DNA from: Halomonas salinarum
Lineage (GTDB): Bacteria > Pseudomonadota > Gammaproteobacteria > Pseudomonadales > Halomonadaceae
Direction of reading: 5' to 3'
DNA length: 64,000 nucleotides
Assembly (NCBI RefSeq): GCF_012062845.1
Contig: NZ_WWNB01000003.1
Span: 1-64,000 of the forward strand
A program made the translations under genes and the position numbers. Positions 24,165 to 32,857 of this stretch are shown here, piece by piece. A model generated the notes under the pieces. That model searched no databases, was not told the DNA's origin, and saw only the letters and a list, made by a program, of their open reading frames with translations. How positions within the stretch are numbered: the first letter of the stretch is position 1; each line of letters begins with the position of its first letter.

Positions 24165-25148
24165 ATGTTCAAGGCCATTCTGATCGAGAAGGACGATGCG
24201 GGTTACCGTGCGGGGCTGACGGAACTGAACGACTCGCAGTTACCTGATGGCGAGGTGACCGTGCGGGTGGAATACAGCACGCTCAACTATAAGGATGCCC
24301 TGGCCATTACCGGCAAGGGGCCCGTTGTGCGCCGCTTCCCCATGGTGCCGGGGGTCGACCTGGCCGGAACCGTCGAATCCAGTGATTCCGACCGCTACCA
24401 GGCCGGGGATCGGGTGCTGCTCAACGGCTGGGGCGTCGGCGAAGGGCATTGGGGAGGGCTTGCCCAGAAGGCACGCCTCAAGGCCGACTGGCTGATCCCG
24501 CTGCCAGAGACGTTCTCGGCCAAGCAGGCCATGGCCATTGGCACAGCCGGCTACACCGCAATGCTGTCGGTGATGGCGCTTGAGCAACATGGGCTCACGC
24601 CCGCCTCGGGGCCGGTATTGGTCACCGGGGCCAACGGCGGGGTCGGCAGCTTCTCGATCGCGCTGCTGGCCGCGCTGGGGTATACCGTCATGGCGTCAAC
24701 CGGACGTCCGGAGGAAGCGGACTATCTCAAGCGCCTGGGGGCGGCCGAGATCCTTGATCGGGCCGAACTCGTCGAGAAGGGCAAGCCCCTAGCCAAGGAG
24801 CGCTGGGCCGGCGCCATCGATTCGGCGGGCAGCCATACACTGGCCAATGTCTGCGCCGGCACCCGCTATGGCGGCGTGGTCGCGGCCTGTGGGCTGGCGC
24901 AGGGCATGGACTTTCCTTCGACCGTCGCCCCCTTCATCCTGCGTGGCGTGACCCTTGCCGGCATCGACAGCGTGATGCGTCCCCGCGAGGATCGTCTGGC
25001 GGCCTGGCAGCGCCTGGCCGATGTCCTGGACACCGGTATGCTCGACGAGATCGCCCACGAGGTCGGCCTCGAGGAGGCTATCGATACGGCGACTCGGCTG
25101 ATCGAGGGCAGCGTACAGGGGCGTACTGTGGTAGACGTCAATCGCTGA
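24165..25148 (+). CDS. acuI: acrylyl-CoA reductase AcuI (YhdH-type MDR oxidoreductase)
   Basis: NADPH-dependent zinc-free MDR enzyme of 327 residues that reduces toxic acrylyl-CoA to propionyl-CoA, linked to DMSP/acrylate breakdown. It has [16 protein letters not shown] (26-41 region), [12 protein letters not shown], the nucleotide motif GANGGVGSF (near 156) and no Zn-cluster cysteines. GGAGG precedes ATG 24165; GTG 24162 is an alternative. It is the sole gene after acuR; no ddd gene for DMSP cleavage is seen here, so the unit may work mainly in acrylate detoxification. Assignment is strengthened by the adjacent AcuR-like gene and shared operator. Confidence 0.86.
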   Translation: MFKAILIEKDDAGYRAGLTELNDSQLPDGEVTVRVEYSTLNYKDALAITGKGPVVRRFPMVPGVDLAGTVESSDSDRYQAGDRVLLNGWGVGEGHWGGLAQKARLKADWLIPLPETFSAKQAMAIGTAGYTAMLSVMALEQHGLTPASGPVLVTGANGGVGSFSIALLAALGYTVMASTGRPEEADYLKRLGAAEILDRAELVEKGKPLAKERWAGAIDSAGSHTLANVCAGTRYGGVVAACGLAQGMDFPSTVAPFILRGVTLAGIDSVMRPREDRLAAWQRLADVLDTGMLDEIAHEVGLEEAIDTATRLIEGSVQGRTVVDVNR

Positions 25149-25150
25149 GG

Positions 25151-25681
25151 TTATCGCTTTAGGGTTACCGATACAGTTTGGCCGCGTCGTACGCTTACCT
25201 GGTGAATGATAGGAGGGCCATTGAGTTCACTGACGCGGCCAGCGACGTAATAGTCTCCGGCGGGTAAGCCATTGGCAACGAAATACCCGTTGGCATCGGT
25301 GCGCGCATAATGCGTGTATTCCCTGGCGCGGGGATCCGCTGGGGCGATGGCGCGGCCAGAAAGGGCGACCTCGGCAGCCTCTGCTGAATAGGTGGTAATC
25401 GGTGCGATGGACACGGTTTCACCAGCTCCGGGTACTGGATTGCCGCTGGCATCGTGTTGGTAGAGACGTCCTCGAATGCTTGCGTTTCCGGTCTTTTCGA
25501 GAGCGGCGTATTCCTGTTCGGGAAAACTGACCTGCCTGGGTACGCGGCCATCCTGTTGCTGCTTATCGGGCGGGGGCAGCTCCTCGACGGTGGGATCACC
25601 CTGCTGCGAGGTTGGCCATTGAGGGGCTATCTGACAGCCTGCAAGCATCAGTGCGAGTATCGTGACTAGGCTCCATCGCAT
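25151..25681 (-). CDS. lipoprotein of unknown function
   Basis: Secreted protein of 176 residues with a signal peptide ending in a lipobox (LMLAGC), so it is probably lipid-anchored. The mature part starts with a flexible Pro/Gln-rich linker. The C-terminal half (about 70-176) looks like an all-beta carboxypeptidase-regulatory-like domain with ARTDANGYFVANGLPAGDYYVAG, the typical pattern of such folds. It converges with acuI with a 2-base gap. No function can be assigned. Confidence 0.7.
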   Translation of the reverse strand: MRWSLVTILALMLAGCQIAPQWPTSQQGDPTVEELPPPDKQQQDGRVPRQVSFPEQEYAALEKTGNASIRGRLYQHDASGNPVPGAGETVSIAPITTYSAEAAEVALSGRAIAPADPRAREYTHYARTDANGYFVANGLPAGDYYVAGRVSELNGPPIIHQVSVRRGQTVSVTLKR

Positions 25682-25961
25682 CATGTCCGTCTCCTCCTGC
25701 GTGTCTGAATAGGCCAGTATATCCGCCAGTATCCTGTGTCACGAGGTGTCGTCGAATCGCGTCAGGGGTGCCTGTCATGTTGCATTGGGTGCCTGCACTC
25801 AGATGGTCTGAACGGGAAAGTTGTCTGGAAAAGAGACAGTTGGCCGTCGAGGCGTGGCGTTGAATCGCCACGCCTCGACCAACGTTATGTTCTTGCGTCG
25901 AGAACTCTGACACGGCATCCTTGGTCGTAGGTATGATAATTAACAAATGGAGCATCGACAG

Positions 25962-26630
25962 ATGGCTTATCAAGACACGCAGGTAACACAACGCCATGAG
26001 AGTGCGCTGAGCACCAACAAGGTGCTGCGAAACACTTACGCGCTGTTGGCCATGACACTGCTGTTCTCTGCTCTTACCGCAGGCGCTGCCGTCGTCATGG
26101 GCGTCCAGCAGATGAACATTCTGGTCTTCCTCATCGGTGCCTATGGACTTATGTTCCTGGTGCACAAGACGGCCAACTCCGCCATGGGTCTGCTATCGAC
26201 CTTTGCCTTTACCGGCTTCATGGGCTTCACGCTGGGCCCGATCCTAAGTGCCTATCTCACGCTGCCCAATGGGTCAGCATTGATCATGACGGCCCTCGGT
26301 ATGACGGGTGCCACCTTCATTGGTCTATCCGCGGTCTCGTTGATTACCAAGAAAGACTTCGGCTTCTTGGCGAACTTCCTGACCGCTGGTGCCATTGTGT
26401 TGATCCTGGCCATGGTGGCCGGCATTTTCCTGCAAATTCCGGCGCTCTCTCTGGCCGTGTCAGCTGGCTTCGTGCTGTTCTCTTCAGCGGCGATCCTCTA
26501 CCAGACCAGTGAGATCGTGCATCGCGCTGGTGAGACGAACTACATCCTCGCGACCATTACGCTTTATGTGTCGATCTATAATCTGTTCATCAGCCTGTTG
26601 TCGATTCTCGGCATCATGAGCAACGACTAA
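25962..26630 (+). CDS. yccA: Bax inhibitor-1 (YccA-type) membrane protein
   Basis: Integral membrane protein of 222 residues with seven hydrophobic segments, the usual size and layout of BI-1/YccA. YccA modulates the FtsH protease in E. coli. It includes LGPILSAYLTL and SSAAILYQTSEIVHRAGETNYILATITLY, a BI-1 signature region with the conserved Asp-like pocket replaced by TSEI. ATG 25962 has GGAG upstream; the earlier ATG at 25947 is less likely. A clear hairpin terminator follows. Confidence 0.87.
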   Translation: MAYQDTQVTQRHESALSTNKVLRNTYALLAMTLLFSALTAGAAVVMGVQQMNILVFLIGAYGLMFLVHKTANSAMGLLSTFAFTGFMGFTLGPILSAYLTLPNGSALIMTALGMTGATFIGLSAVSLITKKDFGFLANFLTAGAIVLILAMVAGIFLQIPALSLAVSAGFVLFSSAAILYQTSEIVHRAGETNYILATITLYVSIYNLFISLLSILGIMSND

Positions 26631-26650
26631 GCCTCGCAGGTAGACCCTTT

Positions 26651-26679
26651 CTTGGCCCCGCCGCTCTGGCGGGGCCAAG
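26651..26679. terminator. terminator after the BI-1 gene
   Basis: CTTGGCCCCGCC and GGCGGGGCCAAG form a perfect 12-base stem with a 5-base loop, followed by TCGTTTCT. It separates the BI-1 gene from the tus operon. Confidence 0.75.
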
Positions 26680-26759
26680 TCGTTTCTGGCTGACTCGTTA
26701 GCGCCTACGTTCTGACCATACACTGATTCGTGAATGCGCCCCCTTGTTGAGAGAAAATC

Positions 26760-27152
26760 ATGCGTTATGCATTGCTGGTCCAAGGCGGTCCTTACAGTTC
26801 ACAGGCATCCCACTCGGCTCTGCGCTTTGCCCGGGCAGTGATCGAGCGAGGCCACAGCCTGGCTACCGTGTTCTTCTATCATGACGGTGTCTATAATGCC
26901 GCCCGTCTCGCCGCTCCACCTCAAGATGAGCCCCACCTGGGGGATGGCTGGCGCTTACTGCATGACGAGCATGGCACGGAGTTGCTGGTATGCATCGCAG
27001 CAGGCCTTCGTCGTGGTCTGCTTGATGAGCGAGAGGCGGCGCGCCATGGCAAAGAGGGGCATAGCCTGGAGGCACCCTTCGAGCTGACAGGACTTGGGCA
27101 GTTGGTAGAAGCCGGTTTCAGCCATGATCGTCTGATCACCTTTTCCCCATGA
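26760..27152 (+). CDS. tusD: sulfurtransferase TusD
   Basis: DsrE-like subunit (130 residues) of the TusBCD complex that relays sulfur from TusA to TusE for 2-thiouridine in tRNA. The fold pattern MRYALLVQGGPYSSQASHSA and the active Cys in ELLVCIAAGLRRGL (near residue 79) are present. First gene of tusD-tusC-tusB-tusE, all on the plus strand. ATG 26760 is clear. Confidence 0.87.
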   Translation: MRYALLVQGGPYSSQASHSALRFARAVIERGHSLATVFFYHDGVYNAARLAAPPQDEPHLGDGWRLLHDEHGTELLVCIAAGLRRGLLDEREAARHGKEGHSLEAPFELTGLGQLVEAGFSHDRLITFSP

Positions 27153-27165
27153 ATGAGGCCCCGTG

Positions 27166-27591
27166 ATGAGTGGACAGGAGATACGTGAGCCTGAGGCGAG
27201 TGAGTCCGATAGTGTGGTCGACAATAGCACCACCACAGGAGACCTGCTGGTCATCCTGCGTCATGCCCCCCATGGTTCCAGTTGGCTACGTGAAGGTCTC
27301 GATACAGCCCTAGTCGCCGCCGCGTTCGGACAACAGGTTACACTGTTGTTTGCCGGGGAAGGTGTCTTGGCATTGCTGACCGGCCAGACGGCCGGGCCGC
27401 TGGGGCAGAAGGGCACGCATGGCGTGATCGACATGCTGGCGATGTATGATATCGATACGCTGATGGTCGATGGTAGAGCCCTCAAGAGCCGGGGACTTTG
27501 TACAGACGACTTGATGCTACCAGTGACGCTAGTCGAGGGTGACGGTGTTGTGTCGCTTCTCCATGGCCATCGATTGGTCCTGAATTTCTAG
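27166..27591 (+). CDS. tusC: sulfurtransferase complex subunit TusC
   Basis: DsrF-like subunit of 141 residues. The core begins LLVILRHAPHGSSWLREGLDTAL and continues with VTLLFAGEGVLAL. It has a slightly longer N-terminal tail (about 25 residues, Glu/Ser-rich) than E. coli TusC, with GTG 27163 as an alternative start. It lies 14 bases after tusD and forms a stable complex with TusD and TusB. Confidence 0.83.
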   Translation: MSGQEIREPEASESDSVVDNSTTTGDLLVILRHAPHGSSWLREGLDTALVAAAFGQQVTLLFAGEGVLALLTGQTAGPLGQKGTHGVIDMLAMYDIDTLMVDGRALKSRGLCTDDLMLPVTLVEGDGVVSLLHGHRLVLNF

Positions 27592-27672
27592 GCTCGTCGC
27601 CTAATTTGAACTCTCATGATGAGCCGCCATATCTGGCTACTTTGATCTCTTGCTACGTGGAGAGCCCCGCGC

Positions 27673-27963
27673 ATGATTCTGCATCTTCTCAATCGCTCGC
27701 CAGTGACCAGTCGGGTCATCGACGATGCGTTGGCGGCAATGGGTCCTGATGACCAAATGCTGCTTATCGAGGACGGTGTCTTGGGTGGACTGCCGGCGCA
27801 GGCCGTGCCTTTCAAGAACCTGGCTGGTCGGCTCTTTGCCCTGCGCGAGGACCTGCTATCTCGCGGCTTGCTCGAGCGCTGCGGCGAACACGTGACTATC
27901 ATTGACGTCAGGGGCTTCGTTGCCCTGACCGAAGAAGCCGATAAGACCGTGAGTTGGTACTAA
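27673..27963 (+). CDS. tusB: sulfurtransferase complex subunit TusB
   Basis: DsrH-like subunit of 96 residues, the usual TusB length: MILHLLNRSPVTSRVIDDAL and MLLIEDGVLGGL, then HVTIIDVRGFVALTEEAD. It overlaps tusE by one base (TAATG). An 81-base gap follows tusC, but all four genes share direction and pathway. Confidence 0.85.
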   Translation: MILHLLNRSPVTSRVIDDALAAMGPDDQMLLIEDGVLGGLPAQAVPFKNLAGRLFALREDLLSRGLLERCGEHVTIIDVRGFVALTEEADKTVSWY

Positions 27964-28316
27964 TGGCCTCTAGCGAAATATACCGTTATCTATCCATAGA
28001 AGGAAAAAAGATTGGCCTGGATCCGGAAGGGTTCCTGGTCGACATGGGGGATTGGTCACCAGCAGTCGCCGAAGCACTGGCAGCAGAAGAGGAGCGCATC
28101 CTCACCGAGGATCACTGGGAGGTGATTGAGGTGCTGCGTGATTTCTATTCACGCTACGAGATGGCGCCAGCGATGCGTCCGCTGGTCAAGTCGGTGGGGC
28201 TGGCGCTTGGAGCGGAGAAGGGGAAATCCCTGCATCTGATGCGCCTGTTCCCGGATAGCCCGGCTAAGGTCGGCGCCCGGCTTGCCGGGCTCCCCAAACC
28301 GGCTAACTGCCTGTGA
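27963..28316 (+). CDS. tusE: sulfurtransferase TusE (DsrC family)
   Basis: Final sulfur carrier of the Tus relay, 117 residues, passing persulfide to MnmA. The conserved penultimate Cys is present in the C-terminal KPANCL. The body has GFLVDMGDWSPAVAEALAAEE and FYSRYEMAPAMRPLVK, typical of DsrC/TusE; only the one C-terminal Cys of TusE is kept, so it is not a dissimilatory DsrC. I chose ATG 27963, which overlaps the tusB stop codon. Confidence 0.86.
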   Translation: MASSEIYRYLSIEGKKIGLDPEGFLVDMGDWSPAVAEALAAEEERILTEDHWEVIEVLRDFYSRYEMAPAMRPLVKSVGLALGAEKGKSLHLMRLFPDSPAKVGARLAGLPKPANCL

Positions 28317-28365
28317 TTCTTGACCTTGTGCCTGTGTGGCCCTCAGGTGCGAGGGTTTCATCGTC

Positions 28366-28944
28366 ATGAATTTTCTTGCTCATGCCTGGCTTGCGCACCA
28401 CGGCAGTGATGATTTCCTGTACGGCAACTTGATTGCCGATGGCGTCAAAGGCAGCGATCTTGCTGCTTGGCCACAGGCTGTGGCCACCGGCATTCGCCAT
28501 CATCGTCGTGTCGATGCCTTGGTGGATCGCCATCCTTGTACTCAAGCCGCACGGGGCAGGGCGCCTCAAGGACATGGGCGTTATGCGGGAATCGCCCTCG
28601 ATCTGGTGTGGGATCACTTCCTTTCACGATTGCTGGCCGACGATCCGGCTCAACAAGCCTTGATCGCGCGCTGTTATCGCTTGCTCGATGCCCAGCAGGC
28701 CCCTGACCGGTTGGCGTCGATGGTGCCGATACTTGTCGAGCAGGATTGGCTGAATCGTTATGCTGATTTCGCCTTCACATGTCGCGCCATAGCGGGCATC
28801 GGTCAACGCCTAAGTGGGCCCAATCGGCTTGCCGAACTGCAGCCCTGGTTGGAAGCCGACTACCTGCAGCTGGAGGCCGACTTCCGCTCATTATGGCCAG
28901 ACATGGAGAGCGCCATGGAGGCTCCTGGCATCAGGCTTCCGTGA
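28366..28944 (+). CDS. acpH: acyl carrier protein phosphodiesterase AcpH
   Basis: Hydrolase of 192 residues that removes the 4'-phosphopantetheine from acyl carrier protein. Start MNFLAHAWLAHHG with GNLIADGVKGSDL and IRHHRRVDALVDRHP (HD-like metal residues) matches AcpH. ATG 28366 is chosen; a 10-codon extension upstream is unlikely. It overlaps the convergent moeA gene at its 3' end by 14 bases. Confidence 0.8.
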   Translation: MNFLAHAWLAHHGSDDFLYGNLIADGVKGSDLAAWPQAVATGIRHHRRVDALVDRHPCTQAARGRAPQGHGRYAGIALDLVWDHFLSRLLADDPAQQALIARCYRLLDAQQAPDRLASMVPILVEQDWLNRYADFAFTCRAIAGIGQRLSGPNRLAELQPWLEADYLQLEADFRSLWPDMESAMEAPGIRLP

Positions 28945-30148
28945 GCCACAGGCAGTCGATCATATCGCCTGGTGCCACCCGGGAATGGGCGGGTATCACG
29001 GCCAACGCGTTGGCCGTCACGCAGGAAGATAGCACCGCTGAGTTCTGGTCGGAGAAGGCACGAGCGCTGGGGCCTTCTGGTAGAAAGCACAGCTCGACTC
29101 GCATGTAATGACGGCGAGCCTTGGTTTCGGTGCTGAATTCGGCACGGGCGCGTAGCTGAGGGAGTTCAGCCAGTGCCGGGCTGCCCAGCATGGCACCGAG
29201 CAGTGGACGCAGGTAGATCCAGGCGCCTACATAGCTTGATACCGGATTGCCAGGCAGGCCGATCAGTCGTGCTTCTCCTGTGTCCGTTGGCAGGCGTCCC
29301 AATGCAAGAGGCTTGCCCGGACGCATGGCCAGCCGCCACAGATCAAGTTGGCCCAACTTTTCCAGCGCCGCCTTGACGTGATCCTCTTCGCCGACACTGA
29401 CGCCGCCCGTCGTGATCACTACGTCGGCCTGGGCGGCGGCTTCACCAAGCAGCTTGCAGGTGGTGGCAAAATCATCGGCGACCCGCTTGGCCATCACCAC
29501 TTCACCGCCGAAACGCTCGATCAGCCGTCGCAGCATGGGGCGATTGGAATTGTAGATCTGACCGGGGGCCAGAGACTCGCCGGGTTCGATAATCTCATCG
29601 CCGGTCGATAGTAAGGCGACGCGGGGACGGCGACGTACGGAGACTCTGGTGATGCCTTGCCCCGCCAAGTGGCCCAATGACGCAGCCTCGAGTCGTACGC
29701 CAGCGGTAAGCAGCTTCGCACCGACGCTGACGTCTCGCCCCCGAAGGCGGACGTTATCTCCGCTGGGGATATCGCCAGGTATCCAGGCGCTGTCACCATC
29801 GAGTGCGACGCGTTCCTGCATGACGACACAATCCGCGCCTGCTGGAAGTTCGCTGCCGGTGAAGATGCGCGCGCAGGTGCCCTGCATGAGTGGCGTCGCT
29901 TGCGATCCGGCGGGAATCCGTTGGCTGATGGCAAGCCACTGGCCGGCGTCGGAGGCGCGTAGCGCATAGCCATCCATGGCGCTGTTGTCGAAAGAGGGAA
30001 CGTCCAGGCGCGCCGCGACGTCTTCGGCCAGCACTCGTCCGGCAGCAGCATCGCAGTCGATCGTTTCCGGCGCCACTGGCGTGACGCCTTCCAACAAGGC
30101 TGCGAGAGCATCCTCGACACGTTGTAGCTCGCTTGACGTGTCAGCCAT
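28931..30148 (-). CDS. moeA: molybdopterin molybdenumtransferase MoeA
   Basis: Enzyme of 405 residues that inserts molybdate (or tungstate) into molybdopterin, completing Moco. Visible motifs: VPSFDNSAMDGYAL (near 50), ARIFTGSELPAGADCVVMQE, LLSTGDEI and GLPGNPVSSYV. ATG 30148 is chosen because it overlaps the moaB stop by 8 bases; an upstream ATG at 30181 would add 11 residues. It sits next to moaB and just past the formate dehydrogenase operon whose enzyme needs Moco. Confidence 0.9.
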   Translation of the reverse strand: MADTSSELQRVEDALAALLEGVTPVAPETIDCDAAAGRVLAEDVAARLDVPSFDNSAMDGYALRASDAGQWLAISQRIPAGSQATPLMQGTCARIFTGSELPAGADCVVMQERVALDGDSAWIPGDIPSGDNVRLRGRDVSVGAKLLTAGVRLEAASLGHLAGQGITRVSVRRRPRVALLSTGDEIIEPGESLAPGQIYNSNRPMLRRLIERFGGEVVMAKRVADDFATTCKLLGEAAAQADVVITTGGVSVGEEDHVKAALEKLGQLDLWRLAMRPGKPLALGRLPTDTGEARLIGLPGNPVSSYVGAWIYLRPLLGAMLGSPALAELPQLRARAEFSTETKARRHYMRVELCFLPEGPSARAFSDQNSAVLSSCVTANALAVIPAHSRVAPGDMIDCLWLTEA

Positions 30149-30671
30149 GGGTGCCGCGCTCCGGGATGACGAGGTTGGCATAGTTACAGGGCTTGTGGCT
30201 GCCGTCTAGCTGCTCGCGGAGTATGCCGTCCCAGGCGGTGCGACAGGCGCCGGTGGAGCCCGGCAGACAAAACACCACCGTTGCGTTGGCGAAGCCACCA
30301 AGGCAGCGGCTCTGAATGGTCGAGCTGCCGATTTCCTGCCAGGACAGGTGGCGAAATAGTTCGCCGAAGCCCTCGATGCGTTTATCCAGCAGTACATCAA
30401 CGGCTTCCGGGGTCGAGTCGCGGCGGGTGAACCCCGTACCGCCGGTGGTCAGTACTACCTGTACGTCGGGTGCCGCGATCCAGTTGGCAACCTGGGCCCG
30501 AATCACATAGACGTCGTCCGGCAATATACGCTTTTCGACCAACACATGGCCTGCTGCGGACAGGCGCTCGACCAATGCCTGCCCGCTGCGGTCGGTGTCT
30601 TCGCTGCGGGTATCGGATACGGTGAGGACCGCGATGCGCAGTGGCTCAAAACCGGGACGCTGCTCACTCAT
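30141..30671 (-). CDS. moaB: molybdenum cofactor protein MoaB/MogA type
   Basis: MPT adenylyltransferase-like protein of 176 residues. The MoCF fold signatures are [18 protein letters not shown] and [13 protein letters not shown]. MoaB and MogA share this fold and I cannot tell them apart by sequence alone; the length fits MoaB. The start overlaps the DUF1244 stop (ATGA), and the end overlaps moeA. It is an early-step partner for MoeA. Confidence 0.86.
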   Translation of the reverse strand: MSEQRPGFEPLRIAVLTVSDTRSEDTDRSGQALVERLSAAGHVLVEKRILPDDVYVIRAQVANWIAAPDVQVVLTTGGTGFTRRDSTPEAVDVLLDKRIEGFGELFRHLSWQEIGSSTIQSRCLGGFANATVVFCLPGSTGACRTAWDGILREQLDGSHKPCNYANLVIPERGTHG

Positions 30672-30985
30672 GCCTTATCCTTCTTGGCCTGGTTACGCGC
30701 TTCCAGAGCAGCCAGCTGCTCGGGGCTTGCTGTCGTCTGGTAGTGCGTTTTCCATTCGCTGTAGGGCATGCCGTAGACATATTCACGGGCCGTTTCATAG
30801 TCAAGCTCGGTGCCGTGCTCGTCGGCGGCGTTCACCAGCCATTTCGACAGGCAGTTGCGGCAGAAGTCGGCAAGAATCATCAGGTCGATGTTCTGCACGT
30901 CCTTGTTGTCGTCCAGATGCTTGAGCAGGCGACGAAAGGCGGCGGCTTCGAGTTCAGTGCGGGTCGCGTCGTCAAGATGGTGCAT
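30668..30985 (-). CDS. DUF1244 family protein
   Basis: Soluble protein of 105 residues with DLMILADFCRNCLSKWL and AREYVYGMPYSEWKT, the family pattern of DUF1244; a pair of Cys (CRNC) is notable. Function is unknown. ATG 30985 is chosen; the longer frame upstream crosses a terminator. The stop overlaps the moaB start (ATGA), so the two are probably co-translated. Confidence 0.72.
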   Translation of the reverse strand: MHHLDDATRTELEAAAFRRLLKHLDDNKDVQNIDLMILADFCRNCLSKWLVNAADEHGTELDYETAREYVYGMPYSEWKTHYQTTASPEQLAALEARNQAKKDKA

Positions 30986-31050
30986 GGCGATGGCTCCTGC
31001 TGGGTAGCGCCGCTGGGCGCTAGATTGATGGTGCACCAAGGATAACAAAA

Positions 31051-31072
31051 GACACCGCCGTTGGGCGGTGTC
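31051..31072 (-). terminator. terminator after the formate dehydrogenase operon
   Basis: GACACCGCC and GGCGGTGTC form a perfect 9-base stem with a 4-base loop. On the minus strand it is followed by TTTTGTT, so it ends the fdh operon and insulates it from DUF1244-moaB-moeA. Confidence 0.82.
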
Positions 31073-31106
31073 TGATGATCGTTCAAGTCGTCGTTGGAAC
31101 AGTTGC

Positions 31107-32159
31107 TTAGGTGGGTTTGCCGGGCGGCTGGCGTGGTTGACCTCGCTGGCTGTCTGACGCCGCCGGGTCTGGTGCTTCAGCCTGATCCTTGACCTCCTCA
31201 TACCACAGATTGTGGTGCTCCTTGGCCCATGTCTCATCGACGTAGCCAGTGGTCATACCCTCAAGAGCGCCCTCGGTGCCGATGGTGCCGATGTAGATAT
31301 GGCCTAGGGATACGGCTGTCAGGGCCAAAGCGCCCAGAGAATGGATGACGTTCGCCCACTGCATGGTGTCACGGCCTTGACCATAGTTCGGAAAGTCCAT
31401 CACCAGGCCACTGGCAATCACCAATACGCCAGCGGTGGCGAGTAACCAGAACCATGCTTTCTCGCCGCCGTTGGCAAAGTGAGCGTCGACGTGTCCCTTG
31501 CCGACCATGCCACCGCCCTTTTTGAACCATTCCCAGTCAGTTTTGTTGGGAATGTTCCTTTTCAGGAATTTGGCCAGGATGACGATCAGCAAGGCACCGA
31601 ATACCGGTCCAAGGTAGTTATGCAACAGTTTGGTGCCGGACATCATGGCGGCCCATATGCCGTCTCCCAACAGGGGGTTGAAGACGTATTTGCCATAGAG
31701 GAGATTGAGGCCAGTGAGTGCCAGAATTACGAACAGGGTCGCCACTGTCCAGTGCAGGGAGCGCTCCAGGGTGGACCAGCGCAACAGCTTGCGGCCGGTA
31801 CGGGGTTCTTCGAGATCCTTGCGACCGACGATCAGGTAGAACACCAGTATCAAGGCAGCCATGCCACCAACGGTGATCAGCCCGAAGGGTGATATCCAAC
31901 GATTACGAATCTGTCGCCAAGTTTCACCGCTTGGGTTGACCAGGTTGTAGGTGGAATCAAAGCGCGTGTCGATGAAGTTGTCGCCGCTCTTCACCTGTCG
32001 CCATATCTCGGCATCGATGGGTGGCACGGCGGTGGCCAGTTCACCCTCGGGGTCGGCGCTCTGAGCCAGCGCCTGTCCGGCAAGCAACATGCTTGTCACC
32101 AGCAACAGGAGCAGGGTCAGCCGCCGGCCAAGGGCCAGGCATGCGTTGTGAATGTGCAT
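31107..32159 (-). CDS. fdhC: formate dehydrogenase cytochrome b556 (gamma) subunit
   Basis: Membrane subunit of 350 residues that carries electrons from formate dehydrogenase to quinone. It has a signal peptide (cleavage near AQS, residue 33) and a periplasmic stretch, then membrane helices (about 91-112, 134-154, 180-200, 238-256, 268-290). The haem-ligand His residues are likely in ERSLHWTVA, KLLHNYLG and IHSLGAL. The soluble tail (about 300-350) is Pro/Glu-rich. It follows the Fe-S subunit by 9 bases. Longer than E. coli FdnI (217) because of the N-terminal extension, as in FDH-3-type enzymes. Confidence 0.88.
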   Translation of the reverse strand: MHIHNACLALGRRLTLLLLLVTSMLLAGQALAQSADPEGELATAVPPIDAEIWRQVKSGDNFIDTRFDSTYNLVNPSGETWRQIRNRWISPFGLITVGGMAALILVFYLIVGRKDLEEPRTGRKLLRWSTLERSLHWTVATLFVILALTGLNLLYGKYVFNPLLGDGIWAAMMSGTKLLHNYLGPVFGALLIVILAKFLKRNIPNKTDWEWFKKGGGMVGKGHVDAHFANGGEKAWFWLLATAGVLVIASGLVMDFPNYGQGRDTMQWANVIHSLGALALTAVSLGHIYIGTIGTEGALEGMTTGYVDETWAKEHHNLWYEEVKDQAEAPDPAASDSQRGQPRQPPGKPT

Positions 32160-32168
32160 AGGGCCTCC

Positions 32169-32795
32169 TTACTCCTGACGGGTCGCGTCGTAGGCGAGGG
32201 TATCCATTGAGGTCTGGGGACCGGCACGGTCCACCGAGGACCAGGCACCGTCCTCATGACCGCGATGGACGACGCGTTGACGGAAGATGTCAGCCACCGT
32301 CTGGGCATCACCGGCGATCAACGCCTTGGTGGAGCACATCTCGGCGCATAGCGGCAGCTTGCCTTCATCGATGCGGTTGGCACCGTACTTTTCGTACTCC
32401 TCTTCCTTGGTATCAGCAGGTCCGCCGGCACAGAAGGTGCACTTGTCCATCTTGCCGCGTTCGCCGAAGGCTTCGGTACCCGGGAACTGAGGGGCACCGA
32501 AGGGGCAGGCGTATAGACAGTAGCCGCAGCCGATACACTGATCCTTGTCGTGCAGCACAATGCCGTCGTCACGCTTGAATAGCGTCTCGGTGGGGCACAC
32601 CGCAATGCAGGGGGCATCGTCACAGTGCATGCAGGCCACCGAGATCGATACTTCGGTAGGTTCGCCGTCGTTCAGTGTCACTACGCGCCGGCGCTGAATG
32701 CCCCATTCCACTTCATTGGCGTTCTTGCAGGCGGTCACGCAGCCGTTGCATTCGATGCAGCGCTCTGCGTCACACATGAATTTCATCGTCGCCAT
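32169..32795 (-). CDS. fdhB: formate dehydrogenase iron-sulfur (beta) subunit
   Basis: Electron-transfer subunit of 208 residues with four [4Fe-4S] clusters. The clusters are seen as CIECNGCVTACK (13-24), CMHCDDAPCIAVCP (near 55), CIGCGYCLYACP (near 87) and a split set (CTFC... CAEMC). It has no signal peptide, so it is exported by hitch-hiking with the Tat-borne catalytic subunit; this is known for the family. It lies between the catalytic and cytochrome genes. Confidence 0.9.
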   Translation of the reverse strand: MATMKFMCDAERCIECNGCVTACKNANEVEWGIQRRRVVTLNDGEPTEVSISVACMHCDDAPCIAVCPTETLFKRDDGIVLHDKDQCIGCGYCLYACPFGAPQFPGTEAFGERGKMDKCTFCAGGPADTKEEEYEKYGANRIDEGKLPLCAEMCSTKALIAGDAQTVADIFRQRVVHRGHEDGAWSSVDRAGPQTSMDTLAYDATRQE

Positions 32796-32857
32796 GGTTA
32801 TCTCCTCACCCCGGGGACGAATAGTGCCCCGGGGGATATCCTGTAGAGTTCAAAGGC

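Noticed and set aside
30986-31237. N-terminal extension of the DUF1244 frame
   Set aside because: It runs through the fdh terminator and is not part of the family core.
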